This document shows positions 24,452-33,114 of a stretch of DNA of 64,000 nucleotides, one piece after another. Source of the stretch: Opitutaceae bacterium (GTDB taxonomy: Bacteria > Verrucomicrobiota > Verrucomicrobiia > Opitutales > Opitutaceae). The notes beneath the pieces are model-generated. The model had not been told where the DNA came from. It ran no database searches and worked only from the letters and a program-made list of their open reading frames with translations. Each line of letters begins with the position of its first letter. Position 1 is the first letter of the stretch. Position numbers and translations under genes: made by a program. The stretch lies in assembly GCA_016794625.1 (NCBI GenBank), contig JAEUGY010000114.1, positions 1-64,000 of the forward strand. Direction: 5' to 3'.

Positions 24452-26617
24452 ATGCGTCAGCGCGACCATTCCGATTGCGGGCCGACCTGCCTCGCCTACC
24501 TCTGCCGGCGGTTGGGACGGCCCCGTCCCATCGCCCTGCTCCGCCAGTGGGCCGGAACGGATCGTGGCGGCACCACGGCGCTCGGGCTCGTCCAGGCCGG
24601 GGAGCGCGCGGGTCTGACGGTGCAGGGGGTGCGCGGACAGCCGGCGGATTTTGCCGGACTGCCGCTGCCGCTGATCGCCCACGTCATCCTGCCGTCGCGA
24701 CTCCATCACTACCTCGTGCTGGAACGCGTCGGCCGGACGCGCGTGCGGGTGATGGACCCGGCGGTGGGGCGCAGCGCCGGTTGGGACCGCACCCGGCTCG
24801 AAGGACTCTGTTCCGGAGTCTTCCTGCTGGTGGCGCCGGCCCCCGCCGGCGGCGCCGCGACCGCGACTGCGGCCGCCGGTGGCGGGGGCAAGGCCGCCTG
24901 GGTTCGGCTCTGGGACCTGCTGCACCCGCATCGTCCGCTGGTGGTGCAGGCGCTGCTCGGCGCGGCCCTGGCCACGGTCCTGGGTTTGGGACTCTCACTC
25001 TATGTCGAGCGGCTGGTCGACACGGTGCTGCCTGACCAGGATCACCGGCTGCTCACGCTGCTGGGTCTGGCCATGGTCGGGCTGCTCGGCGCCCGGCTGG
25101 CTCTGGGATGGATCCAGGCCCGGCTGGCGCTGCGGATTTCGCAACGGCTGGATGTCTCCCTCATCCTCGGTTACCACCGGCAGCTGCTCCGCCTGCCGCG
25201 TTCGTTTCACGACGGCATGCGGGTGGGGGAGCTGCTTGCCCGGGTGGGTGATGCGGTGAAGCTGCGCACGTTCCTGAACACCACGCTGGTCAATCTGGTG
25301 CTGCATCCCTGGGTCGTGGCGGCCTGCCTGCTCGGGCTCTGCCTGCATCATCTGAAACTCGGCCTGCTGGCGGGTGCGCTTGTGTTGCTGCAGGGGTTGT
25401 TGCATCCGCTCGTGGTGCGGGTGACCCGGTCGAGACTGCGCGACACCATGGCCTGCGGCGCCGAGTGGCAGAGCCAGCTGGCGGAATCGCTTGGACTGCA
25501 CGGCACCGTGCGGGCCCTTGGTCTGGAGCCGCGCGCGGCGCTGGCGGCGGAGAACCGGCTGGTGCGATTGCTCCGGGCGACCCGGCGTTCGGCCGAGGCG
25601 GGCCTGTGGTTTGGCACCTTCTCCCAGGGGGCCACGCAGGCGTACACCCTCGCGACCCTCTGGATCGGCGGCTGGCTGGTGCTCCATCAGGAGCTGAGCG
25701 TCGGCCAGCTGATGAGCGCGTACACACTGGCCGGATACCTCGCGGGGCCCTGCGCCGCGCTGGCCGGTCTCACCACCTCGGTCCAGGAGGCGCTGGTCGC
25801 GACCGAACGCCTGCATGAAATCATGGACCTGGAACGGGAGGAGAGCACGGGGACCGTCGCGCTCGCGGCGGAGACGATGGGGGACGTGCACTTTGAAGCT
25901 GTCTGCTATCGGCCCGCCGGCCGGCTGCCCGTGTTGCACGAGGCCAGCCTCGTTTGCCGCCAGGGGGAGCTCACGCTCCTGGCCGGGCCTTCCGGTTGCG
26001 GAAAGAGCACGCTGCTCTCCCTGCTCCAGGCGCAGTTCCGGGTCGAGTCGGGCCGGATCCGGATCGGCGAGTTGGATCTCGCCCTGTTCGATCTGGCCGG
26101 CCTGCGTCGTGGTCTGGCCGTTTCGCCCCAGCAGGCCGAGCTGTTCACCGGCACCTTACTCGAAAACCTCGTGCCGGACACGACCCCGCCCGACCTGCCC
26201 CGCCTGCTCGCGGCCTGCCGGGACTCCGGGGTGCTGGGGTGGATCGAAAGTCAGCCGGCTGGGTTTGGCACCTGGCTGCACGAAGCCGGAGCCAACCTGT
26301 CAGGCGGTCAGCGTCAGCGACTCGCCCTCGCCCGAGCGCTCTATCGGCCGGGTCCGCTGCTGCTGCTGGACGAACCTACCTCGGCGCTCGATCCGGAGTC
26401 CGAGGCCGCCATCCTCGCCGCCCTCCGACGGCGGGTGGACGCCGGAGCGACTGTGATCGTGGCCGCGCACGGGGAAGCCTGGCGCAGCGCCGCCGATGCG
26501 GTGTTCTGGTTGGAAAGCGGCCGGGTGCACAGCACCGAGCGCCCTCGCGGCCCGGCGCGGCTCCGGTCAGCTCCGGCGCGGGGGCTGGCCGGCGCGGATT
26601 GCGGAATCGCCGCCTGA
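24452..26617 (+). CDS. Peptidase-containing (C39) ABC transporter
   Basis: 721-residue PCAT exporter. The N-terminal C39 domain (about 1-130) keeps oxyanion Gln3, catalytic Cys9 in DCGPTC, His86 in LHHYLVL and Asp102 in VMDPA, so leader cleavage should be active. Six membrane helices (about 160-440) and a nucleotide-binding domain follow: Walker A GPSGCGKST (from residue 512), signature LSGGQRQRLALARAL, Walker B LLLLDEPTSALD, and switch His in VAAHG. Family length is 700-730. It starts 43 bp after the double-glycine peptide gene and follows an HlyD-type adaptor; together they form a cleavage-coupled type I exporter. The tail (about 690-721) is Arg/Ala-rich. Confidence 0.94.
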   Translation: MRQRDHSDCGPTCLAYLCRRLGRPRPIALLRQWAGTDRGGTTALGLVQAGERAGLTVQGVRGQPADFAGLPLPLIAHVILPSRLHHYLVLERVGRTRVRVMDPAVGRSAGWDRTRLEGLCSGVFLLVAPAPAGGAATATAAAGGGGKAAWVRLWDLLHPHRPLVVQALLGAALATVLGLGLSLYVERLVDTVLPDQDHRLLTLLGLAMVGLLGARLALGWIQARLALRISQRLDVSLILGYHRQLLRLPRSFHDGMRVGELLARVGDAVKLRTFLNTTLVNLVLHPWVVAACLLGLCLHHLKLGLLAGALVLLQGLLHPLVVRVTRSRLRDTMACGAEWQSQLAESLGLHGTVRALGLEPRAALAAENRLVRLLRATRRSAEAGLWFGTFSQGATQAYTLATLWIGGWLVLHQELSVGQLMSAYTLAGYLAGPCAALAGLTTSVQEALVATERLHEIMDLEREESTGTVALAAETMGDVHFEAVCYRPAGRLPVLHEASLVCRQGELTLLAGPSGCGKSTLLSLLQAQFRVESGRIRIGELDLALFDLAGLRRGLAVSPQQAELFTGTLLENLVPDTTPPDLPRLLAACRDSGVLGWIESQPAGFGTWLHEAGANLSGGQRQRLALARALYRPGPLLLLDEPTSALDPESEAAILAALRRRVDAGATVIVAAHGEAWRSAADAVFWLESGRVHSTERPRGPARLRSAPARGLAGADCGIAA

Positions 26618-26650
26618 TGGGCCGGGGCCTCGACCGCGGCTCGGCGCGGC

Positions 26651-29098
26651 TCACTGGTAGGTCAGCCAGGCCGTGGCCCGGGTGTCGCGTTGGGCGGTCA
26701 CGCGGAGCCAGTAGGCTTGGAACGCCGCGGGGAAGGCATGGTCGACCGACCCTTTGGCCGGCACTTCGAAGGTCCGGTACTCCACCCAGTGTCCCGTGCC
26801 GGTGAGATCGACTTCGACCGTCATGCGCACGGGGTCCGCGGAGGCATGCGAAAGCGAGAGCGATCGGTTGGAGTAACCGGTGAAGAGATACGCATCGGAG
26901 GCGACGCCGGCGCGGACCTCCGTGTCCTTCCACGGTCCACCGACGCCGACCGGGCGGCCGAGGTCCCAGAGGTCATCCACCGTGCCCAGCCAGACCGCGG
27001 CGCGGCCGTCCTCGGACCGGACCACCCGCGACGAGGCCCCGGCCTGCTGCAGGTCGAGTCCGGTCAGGACGAGGAACCCGCGCCAGCTGGCGTAGTCGTG
27101 GATCATCCGGTGGTGCGTCGCCACCGGGCGGACCTTGGCGATGCCGCCGGCATTCTCGGCGGGAAGTTCGAAAAAGCTGCCGGCGCAGTTGAGCAGATCC
27201 CGTTCGGTGCAGACCTCGCGCACCACGCGGGAGGGACCGAAGGGGCCGTCGGACGAGACGTCGGCGCGGCTCTTGGGCAGCCGGAACCGGCGGCCTTGTT
27301 CGTCGACATACAGGGCGGAGGCGGCGTCGAGCGTGATGGCCTGCGAGGGAATGGCCACGTGGGTCTGCATCCAGGCCAGCGCCGTGGCGTCGCCCGTGGG
27401 CCGGAGCACGAGGTCGGCGCCCATCTCGTAGTGGGCGGCCGGCGCGGAGCCCGGCGCACCCGCAGCTACGGCGGCGACCTGCAGCGTGCCGCGGCCTTCG
27501 CCGCGCGCGTGCAACAGGCCCCCGACGCCGGTCTTGGCGCCCGGGGTGAGCAGACCGGCGAAGTCGGGCGTGGGCCCGCGAGGCTCGGCGCGCGGGGAGC
27601 GGTAGGAAAACTGGGCGGTGACGCGCTGGCAGTCGCGCGAGGCGCGCAGGCGGATCCAGGCGCCGGGTTCGGCGGCGGCAAACTCCGTCCAGAGGTAGCC
27701 GGCGGCCGGCACCTCTACGCGGCGCAGCTCCGACCAGGTGTTGTTCCCGGCGCGGTCGACTTCAATCGTGAAGGTCACCGGCTCCCCGGCGTCGTGGACG
27801 AGGTGGAGCCCGCGCAGTTCGTATCCGGAAAAAAGATAAGGGTCCGAAGGCAGGTCGCGCTGGACCGGCTCCTCCTGCCAGACGGCTCCCCGGCCCAGCG
27901 GTGCGCCGAGGTGGTCCAGACGCGCGGGATCGATGAACCAGAGGTTGGAGTGCGACTGCCCGGGCGCGGCGAGATTGCCCTTGGCCCGGCGTTTGTTGAG
28001 GAATTCGCTCTGGGCGGTGTCGTCGCAGCCGAGCACGACGCGGTCGCCCCAGCGGGCGAAGTCACCCACCACCTTGAGGTACGTCGAACGCGGTGCGAGT
28101 CCGGCCGAGTGACCGGCGGTGAAGGTCCGCGGGAAGCGCCAGAAGGTGCCATGCATGGTCATGAGCAGGTCCGTTTCGCCGATGTCGCGGATGCGCGGCC
28201 ATTCGGTGTTCCAGCCGTGCGCACCATCGTAGCTGTGGCTGGCCTTGGGCAGGCGGTACCGGTGCCACCGGCCTTGGTCGAGCACGAGCAGCAGGAGTGA
28301 GCGGTGATCCCAGCCGATCGACCAGACGGGATCGCGGGCGGGGTCGGCGTTGCCGGTGAGTCCGCCCGGTCCGGTCACTTCGGTGAACTGGTTGCGCTGC
28401 ACCACATTCCAGCCGGAAGCGGTGCCGTCCCAGGTGGCGAGCGCGCCGCTCGGAATGTCGGGCCTCTGTCGGGCGAGCGGCGAGTTTTCGCCATTGTTCG
28501 CGTAGATCAGAAGGCCCTGGCCGGAGTAGAGTCCTTTGCCGTGGTAGCCCGGCAGGTAGGCCCGGCGCGCCGGTTCCTTGAGCTGCTCGTCCCGGAACAA
28601 CTCCGTCACGGCCAGCGTGGCCATGTCCACTTCGTAAAACCCTTCCTCCATCGTGGCGTAGTAGACCTTGTGGGCCGGGTCGGTCAGGTGCCGGGCGTTG
28701 CCGGTCAGCCGGCCGTACATGAGCGTGGGTGGGATGACACGGACTCCGCCCTGGGCGTTGATCACGTAGGGGCCGATCAGCAGCTGTTGGGATTCCGAGT
28801 GGATCATCCGGTTCGCGGGCGTGCCTCCGACGCTTTCGGGGTGGGCGGTGAGGGTGAGCGCGGAGTCGATCGAATACAGTCGGTCGGTCGAACCTTTGGG
28901 AAAATGGGGGCCATAGGTGATAACCCAAAGGCGCCCGGCCCACGGCACCACCGCGCCGGTGCCGCACTCGCCGTGTTGGTTGTAGAGGGCGAGATGCGGG
29001 TAGATGCCGGCGACCTCCTTGGGAGACGCGGCCTGGGTCGGGTGGAGCAGCCCGCAAAGAGCCAGCAGGGTCGAGGCAAGAGCGATGCAACGTGACAT
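26651..29098 (-). CDS. Secreted propeller-like protein of unknown function
   Basis: 815 residues from ATG 29098, where a signal peptide begins (MSRCIALASTLLALCGLLHP…AA). The N-terminal half (about 30-440) has repeated beta-rich segments (RLWVITYGPHFPKGSTDRLY, KVYYATMEEGFYEVD, DLLMTMHGTFWRFPR) as in seven-bladed propellers. The C-terminal half carries two related modules, one near residues 470-555 (GEPVTFTIEVDRAG…WIRLRASRD) and one at the end (ADPVRMTVEVDLTG…WLRVTAQRD), indicating internal duplication. No catalytic motif or known family is recognised. It follows a LacI regulator gene on the same strand (113-bp gap), suggesting a regulated sugar-related role. Confidence 0.82.
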   Translation of the reverse strand: MSRCIALASTLLALCGLLHPTQAASPKEVAGIYPHLALYNQHGECGTGAVVPWAGRLWVITYGPHFPKGSTDRLYSIDSALTLTAHPESVGGTPANRMIHSESQQLLIGPYVINAQGGVRVIPPTLMYGRLTGNARHLTDPAHKVYYATMEEGFYEVDMATLAVTELFRDEQLKEPARRAYLPGYHGKGLYSGQGLLIYANNGENSPLARQRPDIPSGALATWDGTASGWNVVQRNQFTEVTGPGGLTGNADPARDPVWSIGWDHRSLLLLVLDQGRWHRYRLPKASHSYDGAHGWNTEWPRIRDIGETDLLMTMHGTFWRFPRTFTAGHSAGLAPRSTYLKVVGDFARWGDRVVLGCDDTAQSEFLNKRRAKGNLAAPGQSHSNLWFIDPARLDHLGAPLGRGAVWQEEPVQRDLPSDPYLFSGYELRGLHLVHDAGEPVTFTIEVDRAGNNTWSELRRVEVPAAGYLWTEFAAAEPGAWIRLRASRDCQRVTAQFSYRSPRAEPRGPTPDFAGLLTPGAKTGVGGLLHARGEGRGTLQVAAVAAGAPGSAPAAHYEMGADLVLRPTGDATALAWMQTHVAIPSQAITLDAASALYVDEQGRRFRLPKSRADVSSDGPFGPSRVVREVCTERDLLNCAGSFFELPAENAGGIAKVRPVATHHRMIHDYASWRGFLVLTGLDLQQAGASSRVVRSEDGRAAVWLGTVDDLWDLGRPVGVGGPWKDTEVRAGVASDAYLFTGYSNRSLSLSHASADPVRMTVEVDLTGTGHWVEYRTFEVPAKGSVDHAFPAAFQAYWLRVTAQRDTRATAWLTYQ

Positions 29099-29184
29099 GT
29101 CGGGGATGGGGAACGAACGAACCGGGGATGGGGAACGGGAAAGGCCAGCCTGCGGGCGCCTGGCGTTGTCGCAAGGACACCCCC

Positions 29185-29199
29185 GTTGAAACCGTTGAC
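29185..29199. promoter_or_regulatory. LacI-operator-like site before the secreted propeller gene
   Basis: GTTGAAACCGTTGAC has the AAACCGTT core often seen in LacI-family operators but only partial dyad symmetry. It lies 87 bp upstream of the secreted-protein start and just after the LacI stop. Confidence 0.3.
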
Positions 29200-29211
29200 C
29201 TGAAGTGGGGA

Positions 29212-30276
29212 TCAAGGTCCGCCGGTGCCCGCGTGAATCGCCACCGGTATGGCCGGACGCAGCGTGCCGGCTTCGTTCCATGTGCCCAGGACGAGCTCCA
29301 CCTTGGGATGCGCGGGACGCCCAAAGTCACGCAGCAGGACCCGGCCGATCAGCAGCTCGGCGGCGGTCGCTCCCATCAGCCGCGGGGCTTGGCGGATCCC
29401 GGAAAAGTAGGAGGTGTCCGGATTCAAATCGAGCAGCGCCAGCCCGATCTCCTGCGGGATCCGGAGTCCGCGGCGATGCAGGCACCGTCGCACTCCTTCC
29501 AGGAATTCGGGACGCTGATGCAGCACGATCACATCGGGGCGGTGGGTGGTGAACCAGTGCTCGAATGCCGTCTCGTCCCAGATGTCGTTGCGCAGGATCG
29601 GGATGACTGGAGGCTCGAGCAGGCGCTCCCAGAACCCGAGGTACGTGGACGAGTAACCGTAGTCGGTCCGGCGATCGCCCTGCGTCAACAACACGAGACC
29701 CGGACGACGATAGCCGCGGCGACGCACCTCCTCGAACAGCGACCGGGCGTCCCGGGCGAAGTGGCTGGCCACCCGGTGCAGAGGCGTGGAGATGCTGGCC
29801 CCGTAGGTGACGATCGCAAACTCGCGCAGGTCCTCCGGCATTTCCTCTTCCGGATCGAGGCTGCCGAGGCAGAAGAGCCCCTCGATGCCCCGTGCCTTCA
29901 GGATGGTCCGGAGCCGGGCGGCGGAAAACCCCGGCTGTTTCAGCCAAAAGTAGTCGAGCCGATAGCCGTGGGTCTGCGCCCGTTCCGTCGCCCCGGTCAG
30001 TGCCTCCTCGAGAAAGCCCCAGTTGCGCTCCTTCCAAGGATGCTCCCAAGGATGCAGAGAAAACGCGCCGAGCGTCGCCCGGTAGCCGGGAGCCGTGGAT
30101 CCGCGCACCTCCCGCATCAACTCCGTGAGCCGCGCGTTGGGCACGTACCCGCTCGCCGCGGCCAGCGCCTGCACTTTGCGGCGCACTGGTTCGGAGATCC
30201 GCGTACTGTCCTTGAGCGCCAGCGAAACGGCCGTGGCGGACAGGCCAAGCTGGCGGGCGAGGGCACGAACGGTCAT
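29212..30276 (-). CDS. LacI-family transcriptional regulator
   Basis: 354 residues. The N-terminal HTH and hinge (1-58: VRALARQLGLSATAVSLALK, RISEPVRRKVQALAAASGYVPN) are canonical LacI. The effector domain is periplasmic-binding-protein-like (IEGLFCLGSLDPEEE, RRPGLVLLTQGDR, RPDVIVLHQRPEF, ETGLALLDL-like IGLALLDLN). It is divergent from a TonB receptor gene with a 150-bp gap that holds an operator-like dyad, and it precedes the secreted propeller gene. It therefore probably controls receptor, propeller protein and itself in response to a sugar. Confidence 0.93.
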   Translation of the reverse strand: MTVRALARQLGLSATAVSLALKDSTRISEPVRRKVQALAAASGYVPNARLTELMREVRGSTAPGYRATLGAFSLHPWEHPWKERNWGFLEEALTGATERAQTHGYRLDYFWLKQPGFSAARLRTILKARGIEGLFCLGSLDPEEEMPEDLREFAIVTYGASISTPLHRVASHFARDARSLFEEVRRRGYRRPGLVLLTQGDRRTDYGYSSTYLGFWERLLEPPVIPILRNDIWDETAFEHWFTTHRPDVIVLHQRPEFLEGVRRCLHRRGLRIPQEIGLALLDLNPDTSYFSGIRQAPRLMGATAAELLIGRVLLRDFGRPAHPKVELVLGTWNEAGTLRPAIPVAIHAGTGGP

Positions 30277-30293
30277 GGCAAAAAAGGGTCTTG

Positions 30294-30305
30294 GTTGACG
30301 TAAAC
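30294..30305. promoter_or_regulatory. LacI-type operator in the divergent LacI/TonB promoter region
   Basis: GTTGACGTAAAC has a palindromic ACGT centre and arms GTTG/AAAC with one mismatch (ideal GTTTACGTAAAC is a common LacI-family operator). It lies 18 bp upstream of the LacI start and about 120 bp upstream of the TonB receptor start. Confidence 0.45.
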
Positions 30306-30426
30306 AAAGCAGTCAATTGCCGAATGAGGAATCGCTGCGACAGTGGCACGCTGTCGGGCTACCCCAGGATCCCCAGCCCGTTTCGTTTCTTCCCTGCATT
30401 GGCTAGTAGCTGGCTGATAAACCATT

Positions 30427-33066
30427 ATGAAACTACCCCTCCCGTCTCTGGTCTGCCTTGCCACCGCGGTGGCCTTCGCCCCGTCAGTGCGGGCCCAACG
30501 CGTTGAAACTCCTCCCGTTCCGACCAAGGCTGAGGCGGCCAAGGCGGCGCTGGATGCCGAGCGGGACAAGGACAAAGGCGTGGTGGTCATGAACGTCTTT
30601 GAGGTGGCCGCGGAAAACGACGACGAGTACCGCGCCGCCAATACCACGACGGGCACGCGCTACAACACCCCGGTCAAGGACCTGCCGATGAACATCGAGG
30701 TGCTGACCCCGGCGTTCCTGCGCGACATCGGGGCGCTCGACGTGCGCGACGCCCTCGAGTACGTCAGCGGTATCCAGCTTGATAACACGACCGCCGCCAA
30801 CGCCTCCCGCGACAATCCCGAGAACAGTACGCTGCTCATCCGGGGCATCTCGGCCGGCATGAAGAAGGACGGTTTTGCCCGCTTCGTGCCGATGGACCCG
30901 ATCACCATCAGCCGCGTCGACATCATCAAGGGTCCGGGCGGCGCACTCTACGGCCAGAACGGGACCGGCGGCGTCGTCAATTCAAGCAGCGTGCTCGCGG
31001 GCAGCCGCCCCGTGTTCCGGCTCGGCTCGACCGTCGGTTCGTACGACTTCCGCCGCATCGAGTTCCTCGGCTCCATGTCGTTCGGGCCGAACAACCGCTT
31101 CGGCATCGCGCTCCCGATGTCTTACCAGGAGAACAAGAGCTCCGCGATGTACTTTGAGACGAACACGTTCGTCATGAATCCGGCCGTCACGATCAAGGTC
31201 GGCCCGAAGACCCAGATCATGGCGAGCATCGAGTCGCGCTTCAACACGCGCGACAACATCCGCGGTTTCTTTCTCACGGACAACACGCTCGCCCCGAACG
31301 GCACGCCCTACGGCAGCCTGATCGCGGGCCGGCCGGGCACCGCCCGCGTGCTGACCACGCCGAACCAGCGCGATTTCCGGTTCGAGGGACCCGACACCTT
31401 CCGCAAGGAGCGCACCTACGTGCGCACCTACCGGATTGACCACAGCTTCAGCGACAACCTCCAGTGGTGGGGCGGATTCAGCGAGGAGGACATCAATGTC
31501 CGCGACCGCAGTCTGAGCATCGCCCTGCGCAACGCCAACGACGCCTCCATTCCTCTCCGCGTGCGCAACGATCCGCGCTACCTTGCGCTTCTCCGGCCCT
31601 CGGCCGGCACCGCCCAGCCGCAGGTGCTCGACATCCGGCCGAACAATGTGACGAACTCCGCCCGCACGGTGCGGCCGACGTGGAAGTCGGAACTGTACTT
31701 CGCGTTCGACACCGGCCCGGTGAAGCACCGGATGATCACCGGCATCAGCTACGGCCCGCTGCGCTCCGGCAACAACGCGCCGAATCAGAATTTCTACTAC
31801 GGAAATACCGGTCAGGCGACCAATCCCGCGACCGTGGCCTGGGAGAATGTGCCGGTCGACGCCGTGCTCGCCCGCTTTCGCAGCCCGACCGACTACACCT
31901 CGGTCCAGCGCTGGAACTATAGCGCGTTCAACCAGTACCCGCAGGGTCCCGAGTCAGCCATCGGCACGACCGCCTCCTACCTCACGTCGCACTTCTGGGA
32001 CCGCAATCTCTACGCGAACCTCCAGAGCAGCTTCTTCAAGGACCGCCTGCAGACGATCGTCGGTTTCTTCGACACCCGGAACGACCGGGGTGGCAATGTC
32101 TATGACGTCAACGGCAAGTTCCTCTGGAACGGCCCCGCGCCCGCCGGCAGCCCGGCCGGCACGCCGAACGGCGTGCGGCGCCCGGAACCGGTGCGCAACT
32201 CGTCCCCGAGCGTCACGGTCATCTGGCTGGCCAATGACTGGCTGCGACTTTACGTGAACTCGATGAGTGCGCTCGACCCGGGCCCGGCCTACTCGGGCTA
32301 TGACGGCAACGGCAAGGCGTTGACGGCCGCCGCGGTTAAAAACGCCGAGGCGGGCGTGCGGCTCGACCTGTTCAAGAGCAAACTACTGCTGAACGTGGTC
32401 GGCTTCACCATGCAGGATCGCGATCGTCCGGTAAACTATGGCGCTGCGATCCAGAATCTGCTGGTGGCGCCCACCGGCACGACCAATAGTTCGGGCTTCG
32501 GGGCGTTCGTCAACACGGGCACCGACTCGAAGGGCTTCGATCTCAAGGTCGACTACATCCCGCTGCGCAACCTGCGTATCAATGTAGGGTTCTCCCAGAA
32601 CGACGTGAAGATCGTCCAGATCGACCCGTTCGCCACGCCGGCCAATCCCGATCCCGTGCGGCTCGCCGCGCAGCAGCGCTTTGTCGCCGCCGGCGGTAGC
32701 TCCAGCCGCTACCTGGGCAAACCGTCGACCGATATCGCCAAGTACAGCGGCACGGGTTTCATCCGCTACCAGATCGCGACGGGCCCGCTCAAGGATGTCT
32801 GGGCCATGATCGGTGCAAAGTACCTGGGTGCGCGCGAGGCGGAGATCATCTCCGTCAGCACCGCCACGGGCGACGCCACCATCACGCGGTTCGCTGTGCC
32901 GGATCATTACCTGTTCGACTTCAATGTCGGCTACCGGCGCAAGATCGGCCGCTACAACACGAGCTTCCAGCTGAACACTTCCAACATCGCCGACGACGAG
33001 GACTTCTACGGCGCCACCTGGCAGGTGGGTCGCACCTACCGGTTCTCGGCCACGCTGAACTTCTAG
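30427..33066 (+). CDS. TonB-dependent outer-membrane receptor
   Basis: 879 residues. A signal peptide (MKLPLPSLVCLATAVAFAPSVRAQ) and a charged linker lead to MNVFEVAAENDDEYRAANTT, then a plug domain (LPMNIEVLTPAFLRDIGALD, VRDALEYVSGIQLDN, RGISAG, VDIIKGPGGALYGQNGTGGV) and a 22-strand-type barrel ending in the aromatic-tipped YRFSATLNF. Such receptors take up large ligands with energy from TonB. Context (LacI regulator, secreted barrel protein downstream) suggests an oligosaccharide, not a siderophore, but this is inferred. No SusD-like partner is present. Confidence 0.94.
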   Translation: MKLPLPSLVCLATAVAFAPSVRAQRVETPPVPTKAEAAKAALDAERDKDKGVVVMNVFEVAAENDDEYRAANTTTGTRYNTPVKDLPMNIEVLTPAFLRDIGALDVRDALEYVSGIQLDNTTAANASRDNPENSTLLIRGISAGMKKDGFARFVPMDPITISRVDIIKGPGGALYGQNGTGGVVNSSSVLAGSRPVFRLGSTVGSYDFRRIEFLGSMSFGPNNRFGIALPMSYQENKSSAMYFETNTFVMNPAVTIKVGPKTQIMASIESRFNTRDNIRGFFLTDNTLAPNGTPYGSLIAGRPGTARVLTTPNQRDFRFEGPDTFRKERTYVRTYRIDHSFSDNLQWWGGFSEEDINVRDRSLSIALRNANDASIPLRVRNDPRYLALLRPSAGTAQPQVLDIRPNNVTNSARTVRPTWKSELYFAFDTGPVKHRMITGISYGPLRSGNNAPNQNFYYGNTGQATNPATVAWENVPVDAVLARFRSPTDYTSVQRWNYSAFNQYPQGPESAIGTTASYLTSHFWDRNLYANLQSSFFKDRLQTIVGFFDTRNDRGGNVYDVNGKFLWNGPAPAGSPAGTPNGVRRPEPVRNSSPSVTVIWLANDWLRLYVNSMSALDPGPAYSGYDGNGKALTAAAVKNAEAGVRLDLFKSKLLLNVVGFTMQDRDRPVNYGAAIQNLLVAPTGTTNSSGFGAFVNTGTDSKGFDLKVDYIPLRNLRINVGFSQNDVKIVQIDPFATPANPDPVRLAAQQRFVAAGGSSSRYLGKPSTDIAKYSGTGFIRYQIATGPLKDVWAMIGAKYLGAREAEIISVSTATGDATITRFAVPDHYLFDFNVGYRRKIGRYNTSFQLNTSNIADDEDFYGATWQVGRTYRFSATLNF

Positions 33067-33114
33067 CCGCCGCGCAGGTTGCAGAGGGCGCGCCGTCCTG
33101 CTGGGCTTCCGTTC

